Source of the DNA: GAS188 sp035949255
GTDB taxonomy: Bacteria; Pseudomonadota; Alphaproteobacteria; Rhizobiales; Beijerinckiaceae
Length of the DNA: 9,738 bases
Assembly (NCBI GenBank): GCA_035949255.1
Contig: DASZIL010000181.1
Coordinates: forward strand, 1-9,738
Reading direction: 5' to 3'
Positions 1 through 5,896 of the stretch are shown piece after piece. The translations under genes and the position numbers were made by a program. The stretch's first letter is position 1, and each line of letters starts with the position of its first letter. The notes below the pieces were generated by a model. That model was not told the DNA's origin, did not search any database, and was given only the letters and a program-made list of their open reading frames with translations.

Positions 1-474
1 AAAGGGTTATCGGGAAAAGAGATCGTGGCTGTTCTGTCTGATATAAGTCGCATTTCAGATTTGATCGATGATGCAGCTAGCAGTGTCCGTGTCCCCTCAG
101 GCACACCCGACATATCAAAAGTCTTCAGCGGTGAAGACTATGAACGCTACTGCGCGGAAATTCTAGATGCCGCTGGTTGGAAAACCAGGCTGACTAAGGG
201 AAGCGGAGATCAGGGAGTCGACATTATCGCGGAGCTGAACGGTCGGCGCGTCGCACTGCAGTGCAAGTTCTATAGCAAAACCGTTGGTAATAGGGCGGTC
301 CAGGAGGCTATCGGAGCCATGTCGTTTGAGCGAACCGTCGCAGGCGTTGTGGTTTCCAATGCGCAGTTCTCAAGGCATGCCAAGCTGTTGGCTAATGGAG
401 CGAGGGTGCTGCTACTGCATCACGAAGAGCTGCCATCGCTGGAAGAACGCCTGCCCGCAGTTCTATCTCGTTGA
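1..474 (+). CDS. Mrr-type restriction endonuclease domain protein, 5' end outside window
   Basis: The C-terminal part is an Mrr catalytic domain, a PD-(D/E)XK nuclease fold used by DNA-cleaving restriction enzymes. Counting from the GTG at 25 (149 aa), the motifs are a helix with Glu45 (YERYCAEIL), a GSGDQGVD loop with Asp66, and a beta strand ending QCKFY with Gln79 and Lys81. This is the D-x(n)-QxK active site of the family. The following helix and the strand VAGVVVSNAQFSRHA also fit. The frame has no stop between base 1 and the GTG and no strong ribosome site precedes that GTG, so the gene probably begins outside the window; GTG at 25 is the fallback start. No methyltransferase is visible beside it, which would fit a solitary modification-dependent (type IV-like) enzyme, but that is inference. 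The stop overlaps the first codon of an autotransporter-like fragment, which suggests a recombination junction. Confidence 0.82.
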   Translation, partial: KGLSGKEIVAVLSDISRISDLIDDAASSVRVPSGTPDISKVFSGEDYERYCAEILDAAGWKTRLTKGSGDQGVDIIAELNGRRVALQCKFYSKTVGNRAVQEAIGAMSFERTVAGVVVSNAQFSRHAKLLANGARVLLLHHEELPSLEERLPAVLSR

Positions 475-656
475 CACTGCGCGAATGGACCCCGGACGGC
501 GGCATAAAAGAGACATACATTGCCCTTGACCACGACACCGCGCTCTTTGGCGCCAGCATGAGCCTCGAGCTTTCCCCCGACGCCAAGGTGTTTGCCGACT
601 ACGACGGCGACCTCAGCCATCCAGGAGCACCCGATCTCTTGCGGGTGAGGTTTTGA
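471..656 (+). pseudogene. Remnant of an autotransporter outer-membrane beta-barrel domain (C-terminal tail)
   Basis: This short frame of about 61 codons has no good start (only a TTG) and no ribosome site. Its sequence looks like the last strands of an autotransporter beta-barrel: an amphipathic stretch around DTALFGASMSLELSPDAKV, then FADYDGDLS, ending in LLRVRF. Alternating hydrophobic residues and a C-terminal Phe are the signature of outer-membrane barrel proteins recognised by the BAM complex. A complete barrel domain is about 250-300 residues, so only about a fifth remains, with no signal peptide or passenger. It starts exactly where the Mrr-like frame ends, as if the nuclease gene replaced the upstream part. 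It could instead be a chance frame; the C-terminal pattern argues against that but is not decisive. Confidence 0.5.
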
Positions 657-814
657 GCATTATGCGCTCAACTCGATCCTAGGAGTCGCGTTATAGATCC
701 CCTCCTCACCCGCCCTTTTCAAGGGGAGGATATTGAGAGGCTCGCCCTTGACCTCGGTTTCTCGGTGGCGTCTCGTTGTTCCAAGGAATCACCTGAGGTG
801 ATTAGCCATAACAC
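657..814. other. Intergenic region between convergent gene ends, with inverted repeats
   Basis: No gene is seen here. It lies between the autotransporter remnant (plus) and the cupin gene (minus). It holds a small hairpin, CCCTT-TTC-AAGGG at 713-725, flanked by CCTC and GAGG that could lengthen the stem across a bulge, and the longer palindrome at 787-803 listed separately. Neither is followed by a clear T-run, so a role in termination is possible but unproven. Confidence 0.4.
787..803. repeat. 17-bp palindrome, possible 3' hairpin of the cupin gene
   Basis: AATCACCT-G-AGGTGATT is a perfect palindrome with 8-bp arms around one central base. As RNA it would form about 7 bp with a 3-base loop. 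It lies 12 bases past the end of the minus-strand cupin gene. There is no T-run on that strand, so it is either a weak terminator or mRNA-stabilising hairpin, a protein-binding site, or a copy of a dispersed palindromic element. Confidence 0.45.
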
Positions 815-1330
815 TCAAACCCGCCGCACGCCCGGTTGTGAGGGATCGCTCAGCGCGAAGTTCACCGGGCCGTTGCCGCAGATGGCGATGATGACGGGTT
901 CGTGGTGGCCGCGGATGACCCCGTCATAGTGGGGGGTGAGCGCGACGCGCCGCACGAAGCTTCCGGCGGGCACCGGAACGCAGGAAGCCGGATCGAAATC
1001 CGCGCCGCTGTTGCACCACCAGGTTCCCGAGACGACGACGCAAAGCCGGTCGCTCGTATAGGTGTGGGGCGCGCTCATGAAGCCCGGCCACCAGCGCACC
1101 AAGACGTAATAGATACCCGGCTGGTTGGTGTCGCCGAACAGCGGGCACATGTCGACGCTCGGCTCGGGAAAGGCCGGGTTCGATTTCCATTCGAGCTTAT
1201 CGGGCGGGCGAATGATCGTCTGCGCGGGATTGAGCGGGCTTGCCGCCGCTCCCTCGATGAAAGCGGCCGGCAGGGATGAGAGGAGCGTCGCCAGCAAGAG
1301 ATCCCGCCGGCTCGTCGCGACATCTTCCAT
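815..1330 (-). CDS. Exported cupin-domain protein
   Basis: This 171-residue protein has an N-terminal export signal: SRRDLLLA (twin arginine at residues 8-9) followed by a hydrophobic stretch and small residues up to about position 30, most like a Tat signal. The mature part is one small beta-barrel cupin, with WWPGFMSAPHTYTSDRLCVVVSGTWW as cupin motif 1 and PVPAGSFVRRVALTPHYDG as motif 2. Related small cupins have HxH in motif 1 (as in PHFHPNDR); here it reads HTY, so one expected metal ligand is missing, though the His of HYDG remains. Four cysteines (62, 97, 106, 117) suit a periplasmic protein, where disulfides could form. A good ribosome site (GGAGG, plus-strand 1338-1342) precedes the ATG. 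The ligand or reaction cannot be read from the sequence. It follows the YggS gene on the same strand after 119 bases, so it may be transcribed separately. Confidence 0.78.
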   Translation of the reverse strand: MEDVATSRRDLLLATLLSSLPAAFIEGAAASPLNPAQTIIRPPDKLEWKSNPAFPEPSVDMCPLFGDTNQPGIYYVLVRWWPGFMSAPHTYTSDRLCVVVSGTWWCNSGADFDPASCVPVPAGSFVRRVALTPHYDGVIRGHHEPVIIAICGNGPVNFALSDPSQPGVRRV

Positions 1331-1449
1331 GATCTTCCCTCCAGCTCCGAGCGGCCTTCAGCCGAGCTCGAGTGTAAGACCACCCTTCATCAAGGAAAGC
1401 CGGGAGCGGGTCACGATTTCGCGCGTCCGCCTTTCAGCCGGGAGAATGC

Positions 1450-2118
1450 CTAGCCGCGCGCCCCGAAAATCGCCGTGCCTACGCGGATGTGGGTCGCGCC
1501 ATGCGCGATGGCCTCCTCGTAATCGGCGCTCATGCCCATGGAGAGGAGGGGAAGGCCGTTGCGCTCGGCGATCTTGGCGAGAAGCGTGAAATGCGGCGCG
1601 GCGGGCTCGCCGAGCGGGGGAATGCACATCAGCCCCGAGATCATAAGGCCATGGCGCTCACGGCAGGTTTCGATGAACCGATCGGCCTCGGCCGGCGCGA
1701 CGCCAGCCTTCGAGGCTTCCGTTCCGGTGTTGACCTCGACGAAGAGCTTGGGTTGACGACCCGCGCGCGCGATTTCCTTGGCGAGCGCCGCGGCGAGGCT
1801 TTCGCGATCGACCGCATGGATCGCATCGAAAAGGGCGAGCGCGTCGCGCACCTTGTTGGTCTGCAAGGGGCCGATGAGATGAAGCTCGATATCGGGAAAG
1901 CGCGCCTTGAGCGACGGCCATTTCGCCTTTGCCTCCTGCACGCGGTTTTCCCCGAACACGCGATGGCCGGCGGCAAGCGCCTCCTCGATGGTCGCGACGG
2001 CGATGGTCTTCGACACGGCAACGAGCGTGATGTTCGCGGCTTCCCTGCCATTCGCCGCCGCGGCGTGCTCGATCGTGGCGCGCACGCTTTCGAGGCGATC
2101 CATCACCGAAGCGCTCAC
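1450..2118 (-). CDS. yggS: YggS/PLPBP family pyridoxal phosphate homeostasis protein
   Basis: This 222-residue protein is a single-domain PLP-binding TIM barrel of the YggS/PROSC family, which binds pyridoxal 5'-phosphate and keeps vitamin B6 and amino-acid pools in balance without a known catalytic reaction. Family motifs are all present: VAVSKT with the PLP lysine at 37, FGENRVQEA (55-63), HLIGPLQTNK (80-89), FVEVNTGTEASKAG (126-139), SMGMSADYEEAI (193-204) and IRVGTAIFG (211-219). The length is close to the usual 220-235. The start chosen is a GTG 4 bases after the tesB stop, because a GGAG overlapping the end of tesB sits about 7 bases ahead of it; an ATG at codon 6 (plus-strand 2101-2103) is the alternative. 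The tight spacing implies cotranscription, and probably translational coupling, with the thioesterase gene. Confidence 0.93.
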   Translation of the reverse strand: MSASVMDRLESVRATIEHAAAANGREAANITLVAVSKTIAVATIEEALAAGHRVFGENRVQEAKAKWPSLKARFPDIELHLIGPLQTNKVRDALALFDAIHAVDRESLAAALAKEIARAGRQPKLFVEVNTGTEASKAGVAPAEADRFIETCRERHGLMISGLMCIPPLGEPAAPHFTLLAKIAERNGLPLLSMGMSADYEEAIAHGATHIRVGTAIFGARG

Positions 2119-2122
2119 CTTT

Positions 2123-3016
2123 TCACTCCGAGGCCGCCGCGGCGACTTCCACCTTTCGCTCGCGTCGCAGGCGGATCAGCCCCTCTTGCGCGACGGAAGC
2201 GACGAGACGCCCGTCGCGCGAGAAGATTGAGCCGCGCGAGAAGCCGCGCGCGCCACCCGAAAAGGGCGAGTCCTGACTGTAGAGCAGCCACTCATCGGCC
2301 CTGAAGGGCGCGTGGAACCACATCGCATGATCGAGGCTCGCTCCTTGGAAGCCGCGTTCGAAAAGCGTACGCCCATGCGCGACGAGGGAGGTATCGAGAA
2401 GCGTGAGGTCCGACGCGTAGGCGAGCACGCAGCGGTGCAGGATCGGGTCGTCCGGAAGCGGGGCCGTGGTGCGCATCCACAGATTGAACACCGGTTGGCG
2501 CGGCGCATGCGAGAGGTAGCGCTCATATTCGACAGGATGCAGCTCGATCGGACGCTCGCGCTCGAAATACCCGCGCACCGGATCCGGCATCGCCGGCATG
2601 ATGCGGTTCTTGATTTCCGATTCGCTCGGCAGCTCCTCGGGGTTTGGCACCTTGGGCATCGCGAGGCTGTGGGAAAGCCCCTCCTCCTCCACGTGGAAGG
2701 AGACCGACATGGCGAAGATCGGATGCCCGTGCTGGATCGCCCTTACGCGGCGCGTCGAGAAGCTCCTGCCGTCGCGCAGCCGCTCGACCTCGTAGATGAT
2801 GGGGACGGCGGGATCGCCGGGCAGGATGAAATAGGCATGCAGCGAATGCGGCATGCGCCCCTCGACGGTGCGGCAAGCCGCGACGAGCGCCTGGCCGATG
2901 ACTTGCCCGCCGAAGACGCGTTGCCACCCCACTTGCGGGCTTCGGCCTCGGAACAAGTTGATCTCGAGGGCTTCGAGATCGAGGATGCTGATGAGATCGC
3001 GAACGGCATTGCTCAT
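2123..3016 (-). CDS. tesB: Acyl-CoA thioesterase II
   Basis: This protein hydrolyses acyl-CoA thioesters to free fatty acid and CoA in the cytoplasm. The 297-residue product has the double hot-dog fold of TesB (E. coli TesB is 286). The first domain shows VFGGQVIGQALVAA (34-47), HSLHAYFILPGDP (57-69) and the RDGRSFSTRRV stretch (81-91). The second shows YASDLTLLDT with catalytic-type Asp203, DHAMWFHAPFRADEWLLY (229-246), a DSPFSGGARGF loop (249-259) and VASVAQEGLIR with Gln277. In E. coli the triad is Asp204, Thr228 and Gln278; the Thr position aligns with Pro251 here, next to Ser250. The frame stays open far upstream, but homology begins at the ATG at 3016-3014, with AGAGGA about 12 bases ahead. 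It is divergent from the ubiH-like gene, with yggS just downstream. Confidence 0.93.
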   Translation of the reverse strand: MSNAVRDLISILDLEALEINLFRGRSPQVGWQRVFGGQVIGQALVAACRTVEGRMPHSLHAYFILPGDPAVPIIYEVERLRDGRSFSTRRVRAIQHGHPIFAMSVSFHVEEEGLSHSLAMPKVPNPEELPSESEIKNRIMPAMPDPVRGYFERERPIELHPVEYERYLSHAPRQPVFNLWMRTTAPLPDDPILHRCVLAYASDLTLLDTSLVAHGRTLFERGFQGASLDHAMWFHAPFRADEWLLYSQDSPFSGGARGFSRGSIFSRDGRLVASVAQEGLIRLRRERKVEVAAAASE

Positions 3017-3322
3017 TTGAGGCGGATGTCCTCTCACGGTTCGCGAAAACTCGAAGGGCCGGCTTGCCAAAGTCAACTTGCCAAAGTCAATTTGCCAAAG
3101 TCGGCTTGCCAAAGTCGACTTGCCAAGCCGCAATACCCGGCGCAAACCGTTTCGTCGAATAGGACCATTCGGGGCGCGCACGTCAAGAGCGGCCAAAAAA
3201 CGCGCTTGCGCCTCGGAAAATTCCGGCGAGGACGGCGAAGGCCAATCCGAAGACGCGCGAATCGGAACGACGATCGGCCTTCCGTCGTTCCTTTCGAAAA
3301 AGAGGAGCGGCGCCCGGCGCCC
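3017..3322. other. Divergent intergenic region between tesB and the ubiH-like gene
   Basis: These 306 bases separate two divergent start codons and must hold both promoters unless they lie within genes. I found no convincing -35/-10 pair on either strand. The notable content is the 14-bp tandem repeat at 3063-3127. The tesB frame on the minus strand and the ubiH frame on the plus strand both read through without stops, so longer N-termini cannot be excluded by stops alone. The translated extensions are rich in Arg and resemble no known domain. Confidence 0.5.
3063..3127. repeat. 14-bp direct tandem repeat, 4 full copies plus a partial one
   Basis: The unit is (C/T)TTGCCAAAGTC followed by two variable bases. 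Full copies start at 3063, 3077, 3091 and 3105, ending AA, AA, GG and GA; a 9-base partial copy (CTTGCCAAG) is at 3119-3127. The first two copies are identical. Each copy contains TTGCCAA, symmetric around its central C. The unit length is not a multiple of three, so this is not a protein-level repeat held in one frame. It lies 47 bases from the tesB start and about 195 bases from the ubiH start. Possible roles are clustered sites for a regulator or simple replication slippage. Confidence 0.85.
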
Positions 3323-4600
3323 ATGCCGCATCGAGGAAGAAGCACTCACCGGTCCTCCGGGCTTGCCGGCGGGGCGGTCAGGCCGACGGAGCAGCACCGC
3401 GAACGCGCCGACGCGATCATCGCGGGCGACGGCATCATCGCGCTCGCGGCGGCCGTCGCCTTGCGCTCGGCGCTTGGCACCGACGCGCGCATCGTCATGC
3501 TCGCGACGCCGGCGCCGCTCGGGCATGGCGTCGACCCGAGGGCCTATGCGATCGCGGGCTCCAGCCGGCGCATGCTCGACACGCTCGGCGTCTGGCGGGC
3601 GCTCGAAACCGACGCGCAAGGGATGGAGCACATCGTCGTCACCGACAGCCGGCTCGACGATGTCGTGCGACCCGCCTTCCTTTCCTTTCTCGGCGATACG
3701 ACAAATGATGCCGCCGAAGGTGGCGGGGCCTTCGCGCATATGGTCGAGGCCCGGGCCTTGCGGAATGCTTTGCTCGGTGCTGCGGATGCCGCAAGGATCG
3801 AAGTTCTGCCACTTCGGATCGACGCCCTTTCGCATGAAGGCGATGATGATCGGATTCTCGCGCGGGCCGAAGGCGGGAGGGTGATCGCGGCTTCCCTTCT
3901 CGTCGCGGCCGATGGCGCGCGCTCCACCTGCCGCGAGCTCGCGGGCATCTCCTGGATCGGCTGGGATTATCCCCAGCTCGGGCTCACGACGACGATCGTC
4001 CACGAACGTGAGCATGGCGGGCGCGCCTATGAGCATTTTCTGCCAGGCGGGCCTTTCGCCATCCTGCCGCTCAAGGGCCGCCGCTCGTCGATCGTCTGGA
4101 CGGAAGACAAGCACGAGGCGAAGCGCCTCCTCGCGCTCGACGATCGGGATGTGTTGGCGGAGGTGACGCGGCGCTTCGGCCATGAGCTCGGCGCCTTGCG
4201 CCTCGAGGGCCGCTTGATCGGCTACCCATTGAGCTTCGGTATCGCACGCGCCTTCACGGCTAAGCGCCTCGCGCTTGTCGGCGACACCGCGCATGTGATC
4301 CACCCGGTTGCCGGCCAGGGGCTCAACCTCGGCCTGCAAGATGTCGCGGCTCTCGCCGAGGCCGTGTCGGAGGCGGCGCATCTCGGCCTCGACCCCGGCA
4401 ACCCTTACGCCCTCTCCGCTTACCAGCGCGCGCGCCGTTTCGACACGACCGCCATGGGAGCTTTGACGGATGGCCTCGTCAAGCTCTTCTCGAACGATCA
4501 CCTCCCCTTGAGGGCGCTGCGCGATCTCGGCCTTTCCCTGGTCGACCGCGCGCCGCCCGTGAAGCGTTTCCTGGCGAATAAAGCCGCCGGTCCGCAATAA
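3323..4600 (+). CDS. UbiH/UbiF family FAD-dependent monooxygenase (ubiquinone biosynthesis hydroxylase)
   Basis: This 425-residue flavoprotein belongs to the aromatic-ring hydroxylases, in the branch that hydroxylates ubiquinone precursors using FAD, NAD(P)H and O2. Visible motifs are the N-terminal dinucleotide fold DAIIAGDGIIALAAAVAL (30-47), the DPRAYAIAGSSRRML region (71-85), the DG motif LLVAADGARS (192-201), FLPGGPFAILPLKGRRSSIVW (239-259) and the GD motif RLALVGDTAHVIHPVAGQGLNLGLQD (315-340), the UbiH-family FAD ribityl site. The C-terminal helix region is typical. Which ring position it acts on (UbiH, UbiF, UbiI or alphaproteobacterial UbiL type) cannot be told, so no symbol is given. 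The ATG at 3323 is the last possible start before the FAD fold; GAGGAG at 3302-3307 lies 15 bases ahead, rather far. In the first FAD motif the usual third Gly is Ala40. It is divergent from tesB, with the TA module downstream. Confidence 0.9.
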   Translation: MPHRGRSTHRSSGLAGGAVRPTEQHRERADAIIAGDGIIALAAAVALRSALGTDARIVMLATPAPLGHGVDPRAYAIAGSSRRMLDTLGVWRALETDAQGMEHIVVTDSRLDDVVRPAFLSFLGDTTNDAAEGGGAFAHMVEARALRNALLGAADAARIEVLPLRIDALSHEGDDDRILARAEGGRVIAASLLVAADGARSTCRELAGISWIGWDYPQLGLTTTIVHEREHGGRAYEHFLPGGPFAILPLKGRRSSIVWTEDKHEAKRLLALDDRDVLAEVTRRFGHELGALRLEGRLIGYPLSFGIARAFTAKRLALVGDTAHVIHPVAGQGLNLGLQDVAALAEAVSEAAHLGLDPGNPYALSAYQRARRFDTTAMGALTDGLVKLFSNDHLPLRALRDLGLSLVDRAPPVKRFLANKAAGPQ

Positions 4601-4644
4601 ATTGGGTCTTCCCGAGGGGCCCGACACCGCTGCGCACGAGGCGC

Positions 4645-4672
4645 TTGCCTGCAGAAAAAATTGTGCTATATT
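4645..4672 (+). promoter_or_regulatory. Promoter of the toxin-antitoxin operon
   Basis: TTGCCT at 4645-4650 and TATATT at 4667-4672 are separated by 16 bases and form a good sigma-70-type promoter. The bases before the -10 are TGC, giving an extended -10 (TGN). Transcription would start near 4679, about 20 bases before the antitoxin ATG. The segment is clearly more AT-rich than its surroundings. Confidence 0.6.
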
Positions 4673-4690
4673 GTTGCTGGAGAAAAGAAA

Positions 4691-4704
4691 TAGCCAAATG
4701 GCTA
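4691..4704. promoter_or_regulatory. Palindrome across the antitoxin start codon, candidate operator
   Basis: TAGCCA-AA-TGGCTA is a perfect inverted repeat with 6-bp arms, lying about 19 bases downstream of the -10 box and including the ATG at 4698-4700. Antitoxins of this class usually repress their own operon by binding a palindrome in the promoter region, so this is a candidate operator. In RNA it would be too small to form a strong hairpin. Chance occurrence is possible. Confidence 0.35.
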
Positions 4705-5087
4705 CACATCGGCAAATCGCGAAGCGCACAGGCGATCTCAGCCCATCGGCGGTGGTGGGCAAGAGCGCACTGCGGGCCGCCGCTTACCTGCAAATCCCCA
4801 ATCGCGGGCTCGCCAAAATCATCGGTCTCTCCGATTCCACGATCACGCGCGTGGCTCAGGGGAAGTTTGCCCTGGAACCGGGGAGCAAACCGTTCGAGCT
4901 CGCCCTCCTCTTCGTGCGCCTGTTTCGCTCGCTCGATGCGATCGCTGGCGGTGATCCGGTCACGGCGCGCGCCTGGCTGCGCGCCGACAACACGGCGCTC
5001 AATGGCAAACCCCTCGATCTGATGATGCACATCCCGGGATTGGTCGATGTCATTGCCTATCTGGACGCCCGTCGCGCTGTGGTCTGA
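4698..5087 (+). CDS. Xre/MbcA/ParS-family antitoxin
   Basis: This 129-residue protein is the antitoxin of a RES-type type II toxin-antitoxin system. It neutralises the RES toxin by direct binding and represses the operon. It has two parts: an N-terminal Xre-like DNA-binding region (about 15-60) with the helix-turn-helix PNRGLAKIIGLSDSTITRVAQG at 34-55, and a C-terminal MbcA/ParS toxin-binding domain with ARAWLRADNTALNGKPLDLM (90-109) followed by IPGLVDVIAYLDARRA. The ATG at 4698 was chosen because the promoter lies just ahead of it and homology starts there; the same frame is open upstream to 4602 but that would overlap the promoter. A GGAG about 15 bases ahead is a weak ribosome site. The end overlaps the toxin gene by 41 bases. 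Confidence 0.9.
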   Translation: MATHRQIAKRTGDLSPSAVVGKSALRAAAYLQIPNRGLAKIIGLSDSTITRVAQGKFALEPGSKPFELALLFVRLFRSLDAIAGGDPVTARAWLRADNTALNGKPLDLMMHIPGLVDVIAYLDARRAVV

Positions 5088-5817
5088 GCGACGGGCGCAG
5101 GAGAGCGATTGCTGGCGATTGGTGGAGGCCCAGCACCAGATCTCAACCCTCAAGCTCACCGACACCCTCGCCGAGCAGCAACTGCTCGAGGAACTCCTCG
5201 AAGAGACGAAGCCACCGCTGCCGCCGGGAGCGCGAGGCCTGCATTACCTGATGGCGGCGCCGTTTCGCTACGGTGCAGCCTATCCGCGCGGCTCGCGCTT
5301 TCGGCGCGCCGGGAGGACGCTCGGGGTGTTCTATGGCGCTGAGCAGCCGCGGACCGCGGCTGCCGAGATGGCCTTCTATCGTCTGCTGTTCTACGCCGAG
5401 TCGCCTCAGACGCCCTGGCCCGAAAACGCCGGCGAGTTCACCGCCTTCAACGCCCCGGTGCGGACGGATGTGGCGCTCGACCTGACAAATCCCCCTCTCG
5501 ACGCCAATCGCGCGAAGTGGACACGCCTCGTCGATTACGAACCCTGTCAGGCTCTGGCCGAAGCCGCGCGCGAGGCCGGGGTTACTCTCATCCGCTACGA
5601 ATCCGTGCGCGATCCCATGCGTTGCGCCAACTTGGCGCTCTTGTCGGCTGCTCCGTTCGTCAGGACAGCACCAAAGGCCTTCGAGACCTGGCGGATTAAA
5701 GTTGGCACCTTCGGAGCCCAGGTGATTCGGGAATTCCCTCAGGAGCGGTTTGAATATTCGCGCCACGCATTCGCGCCTGACCCCCGGATTAAAAATATGA
5801 TTTGGCATCGCAATTGA
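5047..5817 (+). CDS. RES-domain toxin (NAD+-degrading)
   Basis: This 256-residue protein carries a RES domain. Characterised relatives are toxins that deplete NAD+ by phosphorolysis or hydrolysis, or ADP-ribosylate a host enzyme. The name-giving Arg-Glu-Ser residues sit in FRYGAAYPRGSRFRRAG (73-89), AAAEMAFYRLLFYAES (104-119, Glu107) and LIRYESVRDP (181-190, Ser186). The N-terminal stretch CWRLVEAQHQISTLKLTDT (22-40) is typical of the longer RES proteins paired with Xre antitoxins. All core residues are present and the frame is unbroken, so the toxin should be active. The start is the ATG at 5047, inside the end of the antitoxin gene (41-base overlap), giving MSLPIWTP; a TTG two codons on is the alternative. 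The overlap suggests translational coupling, keeping toxin output below antitoxin. Confidence 0.92.
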   Translation: MSLPIWTPVALWSERRAQESDCWRLVEAQHQISTLKLTDTLAEQQLLEELLEETKPPLPPGARGLHYLMAAPFRYGAAYPRGSRFRRAGRTLGVFYGAEQPRTAAAEMAFYRLLFYAESPQTPWPENAGEFTAFNAPVRTDVALDLTNPPLDANRAKWTRLVDYEPCQALAEAAREAGVTLIRYESVRDPMRCANLALLSAAPFVRTAPKAFETWRIKVGTFGAQVIREFPQERFEYSRHAFAPDPRIKNMIWHRN

Positions 5818-5833
5818 GTAAAGATCGTGCGTT

Positions 5834-5865
5834 CCTGAAGCGAAGGTGAGGCTTGCAGCTTCAGG
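5834..5865. repeat. Inverted repeat downstream of the toxin gene
   Basis: CCTGAAGC (5834-5841) and GCTTCAGG (5858-5865) are perfectly complementary with a 16-base loop. The element starts 17 bases after the toxin stop. No T-run follows, so if it acts on the transcript it is more likely a 3' protective hairpin than an intrinsic terminator. Confidence 0.45.
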
Positions 5866-5872
5866 TTCAATT

Positions 5873-5896
5873 GGGCACTCCTTTGCCCTTTCTCTT
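5873..5896 (+). terminator. Weak candidate terminator of the toxin-antitoxin operon
   Basis: GGGCA (5873-5877), a 6-base loop, TGCCC (5884-5888), then a pyrimidine-rich TTTCTCTT. The stem is short (5 bp) but GC-rich and placed as expected, about 55 bases after the toxin stop. Confidence 0.35.

Noticed and set aside
1489..2304. 271-codon plus-strand frame
   Set aside because: It is a shadow of the YggS-type gene and the end of tesB, which both have complete family motifs.
3063..3127. CRISPR-like array
   Set aside because: The units are 14 bp head to tail with no spacers, so this is a tandem repeat, not a CRISPR.
2312..3322. Plus-strand open frame leading into the ubiH-like gene
   Set aside because: It is antisense to tesB, has low-complexity charged composition, and the FAD-binding fold begins only after the ATG at 3323.
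3347..4762. Very long open frame on the minus strand opposite the ubiH-like gene, continuous with tesB
   Set aside because: Its translation is Arg-, Asp- and Glu-rich with no known domain, and it mirrors a gene with clear FAD motifs. High GC suppresses stops in antisense frames. Only the part from 3016 down has TesB homology.
4600..5880. Target-site duplication flanking the toxin-antitoxin module
   Set aside because: The only shared bases at the two edges (ATTGGG) are too short, and no transposase or terminal inverted repeats are present.
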